From contig NZ_CP136925.1 in assembly GCF_037126245.1 (NCBI RefSeq), positions 860,001 through 924,000 of the forward strand: a stretch of 64,000 bases of DNA, given 5' to 3'. Below the pieces are notes generated by a model. It ran no database searches and had not been told where the DNA came from. It saw only the letters and a list, made by a program, of their open reading frames with translations. Shown one piece after another: positions 8,349-16,913 of the stretch; the first letter of the stretch is position 1, and every line of letters begins with the position of its first letter. Position numbers and translations under genes: made by a program. The stretch is from Mangrovimonas cancribranchiae. GTDB lineage: Bacteria > Bacteroidota > Bacteroidia > Flavobacteriales > Flavobacteriaceae.

Positions 8349-8495
8349 TCACTACTCACGCTTCTCGTCTTCCGTCTTGACTCATGATTCTTGGTTCCAT
8401 TAACCTCCAACCTCCAACTGACAACTCACTACTAATTCTTAACCACTATTTGTATTCTTCACGCTTATAGCTATATTAGAGCTCTCGTGTAAGCT

Positions 8496-9893
8496 ATGAC
8501 TATAAAAACGCCCATTATACCCAAAAAACAAACCTTTGCTAAGGTGCAAGCACCTCATGAGGTAAATCAAAAAGCCATTTGTGTATTTGCCGCGACAGGT
8601 TTTTTTTTAGATACCGATACGTATTGGAAAGATGAAGTAGTTTTGCCAGCCGCAGCAATTAATAAGCTAGATGACGCTGGTTTTTTATTAGAGTCTAAAC
8701 CCTGGTTTCAGTGGCATAACACACCAAAAGAACGTCCGTTTCAAGAGGTTGTAGATGAATTTTCCGAATTATTTAAAACGATTGTTTCCGAACAAATTGA
8801 AAATAAGTCAGTTATTTTACCATTATCAGGCGGATTAGATAGTCGTACGCAAGCTATCGTACTTAAGGAACTACAAGCCAATGTTCAAGCGTATAGTTAC
8901 CAATTTGAACAAGGCTACAACGAAACTAAAATAGCCGAAAAAGTGGCTAAACAGTGTGGGTTTGCATTTGATGCTTTTACAATTCCTAAAGGCTATTTAT
9001 GGAATAGTATAGATGATTTGGCAGAAATAAATGGTTGTTATTCCGATTTTTGTAGTCCGCGGCAATGGGCAGTACTTAACCAATTAAAGGGGTATCAAGG
9101 GGTGTTTTCGTTAGGCCATTGGGGCGATGTGTTATTTGACGATATGGCGGTGGCCGATGACTTATCGATAGACCTGCAGGTAGAACAAATCATAAAGAAA
9201 ATAACCAAACGTGGCGGTTTGAAATTGGCGCAAACCTTATGGCAAGCTTGGGCATTAGAAGGCCAGTTTTACGATTATTTTTACGAACGAGTAAAAGCAT
9301 TGTTACAGCAAATAGACATCTCGCATAGTGCTAATGCAAGAATACGTGCCTTTAAAAGTTTGTATTGGGCACCACGATGGACGAGTGTAAATTTAAGTGT
9401 GTTTGAAGCTGCACACCCCATTACCTTGCCGTATTATGACAATAGGATGTGTGAGTTTATTTGTCAAATACCAGAGAAATACTTGTCTGGACGTCAAATA
9501 CAAATCGCCTACATAAAACAAAAAGCGCCTCAGTTGGCTAAGTTAACTTGGGATTTATATCACCCTTGTAATTTGTATAATTACCAAGATTATTACACCT
9601 ATAGAGGACTTCCTGGACGATTGCAACATTCCTTGAAATATCGAGTAAAACGCCTTTTAGGTAAACCAACCATACAACGAAATTGGGAATTACAGTTTTT
9701 AGGGCAAGAGAATGATAAACAGTTGCAGAAACAGTTATTTTCAGATGAATTTAAACAATTTGTACCACCCTTAGTAACACAAGACATGTATCGTAGATTC
9801 ACCTCTAAAGACCAATTACAGCATGCACACGGCCTGTCGATGCTGTTAACCTTGTCGAAGTGGTATAATAAACAACCTATAGAAAGCGTATGA
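8496..9893 (+). CDS. Asparagine synthase-like amidotransferase
   Basis: A 465-residue protein with the ATP-pyrophosphatase (PP-loop) motif LSGGLDSRTQA near residues 110-120, as in the synthetase domain of class B asparagine synthases. The N-terminal glutaminase domain with its catalytic Cys2 is absent: the protein starts MTIKTPIIPK and has only about 100 residues before the PP-loop. Such single-domain forms occur in polysaccharide loci, where they may amidate uronic acids or join amino compounds to sugars using free ammonia or a partner glutaminase. That role is inferred. The stop overlaps the next start by four bases (ATGA), showing translational coupling with the GT2 gene. Confidence 0.8.
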   Translation: MTIKTPIIPKKQTFAKVQAPHEVNQKAICVFAATGFFLDTDTYWKDEVVLPAAAINKLDDAGFLLESKPWFQWHNTPKERPFQEVVDEFSELFKTIVSEQIENKSVILPLSGGLDSRTQAIVLKELQANVQAYSYQFEQGYNETKIAEKVAKQCGFAFDAFTIPKGYLWNSIDDLAEINGCYSDFCSPRQWAVLNQLKGYQGVFSLGHWGDVLFDDMAVADDLSIDLQVEQIIKKITKRGGLKLAQTLWQAWALEGQFYDYFYERVKALLQQIDISHSANARIRAFKSLYWAPRWTSVNLSVFEAAHPITLPYYDNRMCEFICQIPEKYLSGRQIQIAYIKQKAPQLAKLTWDLYHPCNLYNYQDYYTYRGLPGRLQHSLKYRVKRLLGKPTIQRNWELQFLGQENDKQLQKQLFSDEFKQFVPPLVTQDMYRRFTSKDQLQHAHGLSMLLTLSKWYNKQPIESV

Positions 9894-10792
9894 TGGTTTC
9901 TGTAATATTGCCCATTTACAATGGAGAGAGTACGTTAGCTAAAACATTAGATAGTTTGGTAGCGCAAACCTATCAAGAATTTGAGGTAATAGCTTGCATA
10001 GATGGCACTACAGATGGTTCATATACCATTTTAAAACGGTATGAATCCCAATTCAAAGCCATGCATATTCTTATAAATGAAAATAATCGCGGACTAGGGC
10101 CAACCATGAATCGGTTGGTTGCTGAAAGCAAAGGTGATTATATAGCGATTGCTGAACAAGACGATTATTACTACCCCAACCGATTGCAATTACAAGTAGA
10201 TGTTTTAAATAAAAACAAGGCCATTGGTATGGTTTCTGGAATTGCCGAGTTTTGTGATGGCGTAAAAATATCAGGTAAATTCCCAGGTGTTTTAGTACAT
10301 GGTAAACAATATCCCGAAGGGAAAGATATGTTTTTATTAAATTACCGCGAGCAAATAAAAGTGGTTAATAGTTGTATGATGTTTAAAAAACAAGTACATA
10401 TTGAAAATGGCTTGTATTTTACACAACATTACCCTAGTATAAGTGTCGATTGGACGTATGTGTTGCGGTTTTCGTTAGTCTCTAAAATTCATGGACTTCA
10501 TGAAACCTTGGTTCGTTTGGATAGACGCATTAATAGAAACTCGGTGACAAGTAACAAAACCAAACAATTTTTAGCCTCAAGAGAGTTAATTAGAAGTTTT
10601 GCTTACGAGTATCCCAATTTAATATCCAAACAAGATTATAGGTTTGCGTTAAATACGCAAAGACTCTTGGAGTTGGGAAGTAAAAAGCACTTGTTTTTTT
10701 TATGTTATGGTTTATGTTATTGGATAATAAGTTTAGATACACGATTTTTTATAAAAATGAAAATAAAAATTTTCAAAAAAATAGTAAAATGA
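9890..10792 (+). CDS. GT2 family glycosyltransferase
   Basis: A 300-residue GT-A fold transferase. The N-terminus MVSVILPIYNGESTLAKTLD and the following FEVIACIDGTTDGSY form the nucleotide-binding part typical of GT2. The metal-binding acidic motif is EQDDYYYPNRLQ near residue 90. A hydrophobic stretch near the C-terminus (LFFLCYGLCYWIISL) could anchor it to the membrane. It overlaps the preceding asparagine-synthase-like gene by four bases and is followed 11 bases later by a methyltransferase-like gene. It adds one sugar of the repeat unit; which one is not predictable. Confidence 0.87.
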   Translation: MMVSVILPIYNGESTLAKTLDSLVAQTYQEFEVIACIDGTTDGSYTILKRYESQFKAMHILINENNRGLGPTMNRLVAESKGDYIAIAEQDDYYYPNRLQLQVDVLNKNKAIGMVSGIAEFCDGVKISGKFPGVLVHGKQYPEGKDMFLLNYREQIKVVNSCMMFKKQVHIENGLYFTQHYPSISVDWTYVLRFSLVSKIHGLHETLVRLDRRINRNSVTSNKTKQFLASRELIRSFAYEYPNLISKQDYRFALNTQRLLELGSKKHLFFLCYGLCYWIISLDTRFFIKMKIKIFKKIVK

Positions 10793-10803
10793 GTTAAATT
10801 AAG

Positions 10804-11508
10804 ATGAAAAAGAGAGATATACTAAACCCAATAGCATTACTAATTTCTAAGCGAAAATTATCAAAATCATTTAAATTAAATGATTTCGATTCAATATATG
10901 ACTTTTCACAATCTTATATTGGTAGAGGCTACTATGACAGGATTTCACTGCATCAATTTAAAGACGAATTTAGAAGTTTTGTTAATTATGTGAAAAAAAC
11001 AGAGCCTAAAATAGTTGTAGAAATTGGAACAAAAAAGGGAGGTTCTTTTTTTATGTGGGCTCGTTACTTAAAACCTAACCATTTAATCTCTATAGATTTA
11101 CCAGGAGGTATACATGGAGGAGGGTTTCCTAAACAGAAGATTCCTTTTATGAAGTATTTTTTATCAGACAAGAAAAACTCCAAAGTGTCAGTTGTTTTAG
11201 GCGATTCTCATAAAAAAGAAACCTATAATCAATTAGTCAACAAACTCAATGGGAGACAGATTGATTTTTTATTTATAGATGGAGATCATCGATATGAAGG
11301 GGTTAAGTCAGACTATGAAATGTATAGTGGCTTGGTTAAAAAAGGAGGGTTAATTGCATTTCATGATATTGTAGAATCAGATTATCATCATAATTTGAAT
11401 TGCTATGTTGATAAGTTTTGGAATGAGATAAAAAATAAACATGAATATGTCGAGTTTATAGAAAGTCCTAAACAACGTAAGTATGGAATTGGTGTTCTCA
11501 TTAAGTAA
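10804..11508 (+). CDS. Class I SAM-dependent methyltransferase-like protein
   Basis: A 234-residue protein with a Rossmann-type SAM-binding core: motif I is IVVEIGTKKGGSFFMW near residue 70, the acidic end of strand 2 is HLISIDLPGG near residue 95, and motif IV is FLFIDGDHRYEGVKSDY near residue 156, followed by GGLIAFHDI. The IDGDHxYxxxxxD pattern is that of the Methyltransf_24/CmcI-like group, often placed in polysaccharide loci, where it may O-methylate sugars. The substrate is unknown. Its base composition is more AT-rich than the flanking transferases, like the 3071-3978 gene, which may reflect a separate origin. Confidence 0.8.
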   Translation: MKKRDILNPIALLISKRKLSKSFKLNDFDSIYDFSQSYIGRGYYDRISLHQFKDEFRSFVNYVKKTEPKIVVEIGTKKGGSFFMWARYLKPNHLISIDLPGGIHGGGFPKQKIPFMKYFLSDKKNSKVSVVLGDSHKKETYNQLVNKLNGRQIDFLFIDGDHRYEGVKSDYEMYSGLVKKGGLIAFHDIVESDYHHNLNCYVDKFWNEIKNKHEYVEFIESPKQRKYGIGVLIK

Positions 11509-11520
11509 AGTTTTATATTA

Positions 11521-12618
11521 ATGAAAAAAATAAAAATACTTTATACCATTCCTAATTTTGATACTGCTGGCAGTGGTAAAGTGGTTTACGATTTAATTAA
11601 AGGCTTAGATAAAACCATATTTGCACCCGAAATTTGTTGCGCCCATACTAAAGGCGCTTTTTTTAAAGATATTGAACGTTTAGGTGTACCTATTCATGTG
11701 TTTAATTATTATTCAAATTATCGACCATTTATAAGTTTACCTTCAAGAATTTGGCGTGTTTCACGTTTTTTTAGAAAGCATCAGTTTGATATCATACATT
11801 CTTGGCATTGGAGCTCTGATATTACTGAGCCATTAGCCGCTAAACTTGCTGGAACTCCATTTGTATATACAAAGAAAGCCATGGGCTGGGGGAATAAAGC
11901 ATGGTGTTGGCGGTCGCAATTAAGTGCTAAAATAATCACGATTAATTCTGATATGAATACTTTTTTTAAAAGTATGATACAAAAGGTCGTTCAAATACCT
12001 TTAGGGATAGATTTAAAACAATACAGACCTTTAGAAAAAGCCTATCATACACCTTGCGGATTGACATTTAATAAAGGTGATTTTGTTATTGTAAGTATCG
12101 CTAATTTAGCTCCAGTTAAAGGTATTGAAGTTCTTATAGAAGCTGTAATAAAACTAAATAACCCTAATGTAAAAGTCGTGCATGTTGGTGCAAATAATAA
12201 TGATTACGGAAATAAGCTAAAAGCACAATACGCTCATTTAGATCAGGTGTTTTTTATTAATAAGGTGTCTGATGTTAGGCCCTATCTTGCTATTGCAGAT
12301 GTATTTGTCATACCAACAAAAAACGAAGGGAGAAAAGAAGGTTTACCCGTAGCCCCTATGGAAGCCATGGCATGTCAACGTTTGGTTTTGGGAAGTCATA
12401 TTTCAGGAATTAAAGATTTATTATCACCTTTTAACAATCTATTATTCGAACCAAATAATATAGTAGAATTAGAGAATAAATTAAACTGTATAATGGAACT
12501 AAGTGAGGCAGAAAGAGTTAATTTAGCCATACAGCTTAGACAACGAATTGAAAGACAGTTTAACTTAACATCTTGTGTTGAGCAGCATCAAAAACTATAT
12601 AAAAGATTAGTTAATTAA
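11521..12618 (+). CDS. GT4-type glycosyltransferase
   Basis: A 365-residue GT4 glycosyltransferase. The N-terminal half has IPNFDTAGSGKVVYDLIKGL, the acceptor-side loop with a Gly-rich turn common in this family. The donor half begins VIVSIANLAPVKGIEVLIEA and carries IPTKNEGRKEGLPVAPMEAM near residue 265, containing the acidic pair of the E-x7-E region. It starts with ATG 12 bases after the previous stop and is followed 4 bases later by another GT4 gene. Role: one sugar addition in the surface polysaccharide pathway. Confidence 0.87.
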   Translation: MKKIKILYTIPNFDTAGSGKVVYDLIKGLDKTIFAPEICCAHTKGAFFKDIERLGVPIHVFNYYSNYRPFISLPSRIWRVSRFFRKHQFDIIHSWHWSSDITEPLAAKLAGTPFVYTKKAMGWGNKAWCWRSQLSAKIITINSDMNTFFKSMIQKVVQIPLGIDLKQYRPLEKAYHTPCGLTFNKGDFVIVSIANLAPVKGIEVLIEAVIKLNNPNVKVVHVGANNNDYGNKLKAQYAHLDQVFFINKVSDVRPYLAIADVFVIPTKNEGRKEGLPVAPMEAMACQRLVLGSHISGIKDLLSPFNNLLFEPNNIVELENKLNCIMELSEAERVNLAIQLRQRIERQFNLTSCVEQHQKLYKRLVN

Positions 12619-12622
12619 AAAC

Positions 12623-13792
12623 ATGAAAATAGGCCTCGTTTTATCGCAAGCCCCTGCATACTCCGAAACGTTTTTTAAGTCAAAAATTAAAGGCTTACAA
12701 AAACAAGGCTTTAACGTGATTTTGTTTTGTCAGGAAAACAAAACAGGCTTTGATGGGTGCGAGGTGAAGCTGTTTTCAAAAGTGAGTAGACACCCTGTAC
12801 TTCAAGCTGTCTATGTCTTTAGAGTATTTATAGGGTTATTGCCACATTGGCGACGCGTAAAAGCATGGTATCAGTTAGAACAACCAAAACACTTAAAAAC
12901 ATTTTTAAAGCAGGTGTATATAAATGCACCCATTTTAAAATCGGATTTAGACTGGTTGCATTTTGGATTTGCTACTTTGGCCATACAACGCGAAACTTTA
13001 GCTAAAGCCATAGAAGCAAAAATGGCCGTGAGTTTACGGGGGTTTGATATTGCCATCTACCCCTTAAAGCATACGAATTGTTATGCCAAGTTATGGCAGC
13101 AGGTCGATAAAATTCATGTAATTTCTGATGATTTATTAAAAAAGGCTTATAGTTTAGGACTTCCTAAAACAGTTTCTTTTAAGAAAATAACGCCTGCTAT
13201 AAATAGGGGAAAATTTCAACCAAAAGTAAAGCAAGACCTTTCACAACGAAAAACATATCGTATTTTAACTGTAGGGCGGTTTCATTGGAAAAAGGGGTAT
13301 GTAAATATGCTAGAGGCATTAGCTGTTTTAAAACAACAAGGCGTGGAATTTAAATATACTATTGTTGGAGAAGGTGAAGAATACGAACGCATAACATTCG
13401 CTATTCATCAATTAAATCTCAAAGACAATGTGATATTGTTAGGCAAATTACCTCATGATAGAATTATAAATTTAATGGAAGAACATGAGGTGTATTTGCA
13501 GTATAGTATTTCTGAAGGATTTTGTAATGCGGTGTTAGAAGCGCAAGCTATGGCGTTATTGTGTATAGTAAGTGATGCAGAAGGCTTGCCAGAAAATGTT
13601 GTAGACGGCAAAACAGGTTGGGTCGTGCCTAAACAACAGCCCAAACTGTTAGCAGAAAAGCTGCTAGAAGTTGTTGCTTTACCTCAAGATAGAAAACAAG
13701 TAATACAACAACAAGCTAGGGAGCGCGTAGATACCCATTTTACATTAGCAGAACAACAAAAACAGTTTAAGGCATTTTATCAAGCTATTTAG
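12623..13792 (+). CDS. GT4-type glycosyltransferase (WcaL-like)
   Basis: A 389-residue GT4 protein with an N-terminus (GLVLSQAPAYSETFFKSKI) typical of the WcaL/AmsK-like colanic-acid type group. The donor domain has ILTVGRFHWKKGYVNMLEAL near residue 213 and SEGFCNAVLEAQAMALLCIV near residue 297. Its layout is like that of the product of the 3986-5182 gene, and both share the (V/T)VGR(Y/F)HW(V/K)KGY segment, so the two probably descend from one duplication or share a sugar donor. It lies in a tight run of genes with spacing of 4 and 8 bases. Confidence 0.87.
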   Translation: MKIGLVLSQAPAYSETFFKSKIKGLQKQGFNVILFCQENKTGFDGCEVKLFSKVSRHPVLQAVYVFRVFIGLLPHWRRVKAWYQLEQPKHLKTFLKQVYINAPILKSDLDWLHFGFATLAIQRETLAKAIEAKMAVSLRGFDIAIYPLKHTNCYAKLWQQVDKIHVISDDLLKKAYSLGLPKTVSFKKITPAINRGKFQPKVKQDLSQRKTYRILTVGRFHWKKGYVNMLEALAVLKQQGVEFKYTIVGEGEEYERITFAIHQLNLKDNVILLGKLPHDRIINLMEEHEVYLQYSISEGFCNAVLEAQAMALLCIVSDAEGLPENVVDGKTGWVVPKQQPKLLAEKLLEVVALPQDRKQVIQQQARERVDTHFTLAEQQKQFKAFYQAI

Positions 13793-13800
13793 AGGTTAAG

Positions 13801-14856
13801 ATGAAGTTATATTATCCAAAAAACCATATTAATAATCAATTTAGAAGGGATATTTTTCCTTTACTAAAGCCATTCTTAAAACCAGAAGCGTTTACCGATG
13901 CGGAACGAATGGCATTATATGGTGTATCGGATCAGGATTATAAGTTTGTAAACACCATACAGGACACTGAGGTTGCTATATTACCCATGTCGTGGAATTA
14001 TTATTATAACACCAATCAATTGTCTGTTGCCAAAGACTTTATTGAAGACACCCAAAAGTACAATAAACCAATCTGGATAGCTATGTTGGGGGATTTTGGC
14101 TTACCAATTCCAGATTATCCGCATGGTATTGTATTTAGAGCCAGTGGTTATCAAAGTCAATTGCCAAATAACCATCAGGGCATGCCAGTATTTATAAACG
14201 ATCCGTTACAAACGTATTATTCACAATCTTCTATTTTTAAACGACCATACCATAAAAAACCAACAGTAGGGTTTTGTGGGCAAGCTAGTATGTCTGCAAT
14301 AACCCGAGTAAAAGAATTGGTTAAAATAACTGCAAGAAACCTGGCATATTATACAAAGCAGCGACCTTATAAACCCGAAGCGATGGTGTCTAGTTCTTTT
14401 TTAAGAGGACGTGTTTTGCGCCAATGTGAGCAGTCTCCGTTAGTAAAAACGAATTTCCTTATTAGAACACAATATCGAGCGGGAGCTAAGACAGCAGCAG
14501 AGCGACATGCGAGTAGTGTGGCTTTTTATGATAATATGAAAACATCCGATTACATTATTTGTGCGCGTGGTGCTGGTAATTTTTCCGTACGTTTGTATGA
14601 AACCTTGGCCATGGGGCGCATTCCTGTGTATATTAATACCGATGGGTTATTGCCTTTACAAGATACTATCGATTGGAAAAAGCATGTGGTATGGGTAGAG
14701 GTAGATGAATTAGATATGATTGGACAAAAAGTATTTGATTTTCATTCTAACTTAAATCAAAATCAATTTGATAAATTGTGTCAAGAAAATAGAATGCTTT
14801 GGAAAAATACATTACAGTTAAAAGGCTTTTTTATTAAGTCGATTGAAACATTTTAA
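13801..14856 (+). CDS. Exostosin-like (GT47-type) glycosyltransferase
   Basis: A 351-residue soluble protein with the exostosin-domain signature in its C-terminal third: SDYIICARGAGNFSVRLYE then TLAMGRIPVYINTDGLLPLQ near residues 250-285. In exostosins this region binds the nucleotide sugar. The N-terminus (MKLYYPKNHINNQFRRDIFP) has no signal peptide, so it acts in the cytoplasm. Exostosin-type transferases are uncommon but known in bacterial capsule and O-antigen loci. The donor sugar is not predictable. The next gene starts directly after its stop. Confidence 0.75.
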   Translation: MKLYYPKNHINNQFRRDIFPLLKPFLKPEAFTDAERMALYGVSDQDYKFVNTIQDTEVAILPMSWNYYYNTNQLSVAKDFIEDTQKYNKPIWIAMLGDFGLPIPDYPHGIVFRASGYQSQLPNNHQGMPVFINDPLQTYYSQSSIFKRPYHKKPTVGFCGQASMSAITRVKELVKITARNLAYYTKQRPYKPEAMVSSSFLRGRVLRQCEQSPLVKTNFLIRTQYRAGAKTAAERHASSVAFYDNMKTSDYIICARGAGNFSVRLYETLAMGRIPVYINTDGLLPLQDTIDWKKHVVWVEVDELDMIGQKVFDFHSNLNQNQFDKLCQENRMLWKNTLQLKGFFIKSIETF

Positions 14857-14857
14857 A

Positions 14858-15592
14858 ATGAATTTAATAAAACTTATTAAATCACCTAAGCCTTATATTA
14901 TAAACCTTAAAAAGGTTTTTTACAGGCATTATTGGCGTATTTTAAAGAAAGGTACAGCTGTTAATTGTCCCGTTTGTAATTGGCAAGGTAAAAACTTTTT
15001 ACAAGGGTGTTGCCCTAAATGCCGTTCTCTAGCAAGAACCAGACTTATTCCATATAGTATAAACTATTTTAAGTTATCGGGCGAGCAGTTAAATGTTTTG
15101 CATGTAGCTCCAAATCGGAACGAATATTTAAGTGCAAAACGTGCTTTGGGCGGTGTAAAAACTTACGATAAGTTAGATATACGTCAAGTTGCTCATGTAA
15201 ATCTGGTTCAGGATTTAACGCGATTAACCTTAGCCGATGCTCTTTACGATCGTGCTATTATTTGGCATGTTTTTGAACATATTGTTGAAGATACTAAAGC
15301 CATCTCTGAAGTATACCGTGTGTTAAAACCTGGAGGAAAACTATTAATGAGTGTGCCTATCTATCCCGCCAATAATCCTAAAACATACGAAGACCCATCT
15401 ATACCCTACAAAGATTATGAAAAAGTACATGGACACGACGATCATTGTAGAAGCTGTGGGTTAGATTATTTTAAACGGTTTGAAGCCGCAGGTTTTACAA
15501 CAGAAACGCTACAAGTTAAAGATGTTTCAGAGTCAGAGAGAACCTATTATGGATTGAGTTCCAATCATGTTGTTTGGTGTTTTACAAAGTAA
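14858..15592 (+). CDS. Zinc-ribbon methyltransferase
   Basis: I place the start at ATG 14858, just after the upstream stop; a TTG at 14843 in the same frame would overlap that gene. The protein of 244 residues has a four-cysteine zinc-ribbon-like module (C37-x2-C40 and C52-x2-C55 in CPVCNWQG and CCPKCRSLAR), then a class I SAM methyltransferase core of the Methyltransf_11 type: VLHVAPNRNEYL, a degenerate motif I, and IIWHVFEHIVEDTKAISEVY then RVLKPGGKLLMSVP. A second Cys/His group (HGHDDHCRSCG) lies near residue 195. The likely job is methylation of a sugar or sugar nucleotide of the repeat unit; the substrate is not known. Confidence 0.8.
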   Translation: MNLIKLIKSPKPYIINLKKVFYRHYWRILKKGTAVNCPVCNWQGKNFLQGCCPKCRSLARTRLIPYSINYFKLSGEQLNVLHVAPNRNEYLSAKRALGGVKTYDKLDIRQVAHVNLVQDLTRLTLADALYDRAIIWHVFEHIVEDTKAISEVYRVLKPGGKLLMSVPIYPANNPKTYEDPSIPYKDYEKVHGHDDHCRSCGLDYFKRFEAAGFTTETLQVKDVSESERTYYGLSSNHVVWCFTK

Positions 15593-15596
15593 AAAT

Positions 15597-16913
15597 ATGC
15601 TCTTTACATTCTACAAATACATACAACCCACTCATTATTTTTTGCTAAAGCAAAAAGGAGCGACCGTGTTTCCAAACCCTGAAGCGTTACCAAAAGACAT
15701 ATTAGAGCAACTACCAGTCGTACCATATAAAACGCCAGTAGCGCAATTGTACGATTTGTCTTGGCAGGCCATACAAAAAGGCTGGGTTGAAGCAGAAGAT
15801 AAATTAACTCGCATAGAGGCCTTATCAATACAGGATAATTATCAATTTATTCGAGCTTATTTTAACGCCCCTTGGGTGTGGTACGTACTGTTGTTACGAT
15901 TATTATCTTTTAAAAATCCTTGGACTGAATTTAGCGCTTTTTTTAAAAGCCGAAATATGCCGAAGGGCAATTTGTACCAACCAACAATTCAACAACCAGA
16001 TTGGGAAGATATTACGTTAACTCATATGCCTTTAGTGACGGTTGTTATCCCAACGTTAAACAGATACCCATATTTAAAAGATGTTTTAGCCGATTTAGAG
16101 TTGCAGGATTATCCAAATTTTGAAGTGATTGTTGTTGATCAATCCGATCCCTTTCAAAAAGCATTTTACGAGGGTTGGAATCTTAATTTAAACGTGTTAT
16201 ACCAAGAAGAAAAAGCCTTATGGTTGGCTAGAAATACTGCTATAAAACAAAGTCAAGGCGAGTATGTTTTATTATTTGATGATGATAGTCGAATAGAGAC
16301 AGATTGGATAACAAATCACGTAAAATGTTTACACTATTATAACGCCGATGTCTCGTCGGGTGTGTCTATATCAAAAGTAGGGGCTAAAGTGCCAAAACAC
16401 TACAGTTTTTTTCGCGTGAGTGATCAATTAGATACCGGGAACGCCATGGTGAAGAAAGATGTATTTAAACAAATAGGACTATTCGACAGGCAGTTTGAAA
16501 AACAACGTATGGGCGATGGTGAGTTTGGTGCGCGTGTTTATATAAAAGGGTATTTAAATGTGTCGAACCCTAAAGCTAAACGCTTGCATTTAAAAGTGAA
16601 TTCAGGTGGTTTACGCGATATGGGAAGTTGGGATGCTTACCGAGTAAAAAGTTGGCTTGACGCCCGTCCAGTGCCTAGCGTGTTGTATTATTACAGACGT
16701 TATTTTGGAAATAAAAATGCCCTATTAGCTTTAATAAAAAACGTGCCACTATCAATCATGCCTTATCGGTTTAAACACCATAAATGGTTGACTTTATTTG
16801 GAATGTTTTTTATGATTTTAATTAGCCCTATAGTGTTGTATCAACTAATAAAATCGTGGCGACTATCCAGTAAAAAAATACAGCAAGGCCCAAAAATTGA
16901 AACATTAGATTGA
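15597..16913 (+). CDS. GT2 family glycosyltransferase
   Basis: The start is set at ATG 15597, four bases after the previous stop; an in-frame ATG at 15567 would overlap the upstream gene by 26 bases. The product is about 438 residues: a 140-residue N-terminal region of unknown role, then a GT2 catalytic domain with VTVVIPTLNRYPYLKDVLAD near residue 146, FEVIVVDQSDP, and the metal-binding LLFDDDSRIETDWI near residue 226. A hydrophobic helix (LFGMFFMILISPIVLYQLI) near the C-terminus suggests membrane attachment. Its stop overlaps the next start (TTGA), pointing to coupled translation. Confidence 0.85.
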   Translation: MLFTFYKYIQPTHYFLLKQKGATVFPNPEALPKDILEQLPVVPYKTPVAQLYDLSWQAIQKGWVEAEDKLTRIEALSIQDNYQFIRAYFNAPWVWYVLLLRLLSFKNPWTEFSAFFKSRNMPKGNLYQPTIQQPDWEDITLTHMPLVTVVIPTLNRYPYLKDVLADLELQDYPNFEVIVVDQSDPFQKAFYEGWNLNLNVLYQEEKALWLARNTAIKQSQGEYVLLFDDDSRIETDWITNHVKCLHYYNADVSSGVSISKVGAKVPKHYSFFRVSDQLDTGNAMVKKDVFKQIGLFDRQFEKQRMGDGEFGARVYIKGYLNVSNPKAKRLHLKVNSGGLRDMGSWDAYRVKSWLDARPVPSVLYYYRRYFGNKNALLALIKNVPLSIMPYRFKHHKWLTLFGMFFMILISPIVLYQLIKSWRLSSKKIQQGPKIETLD

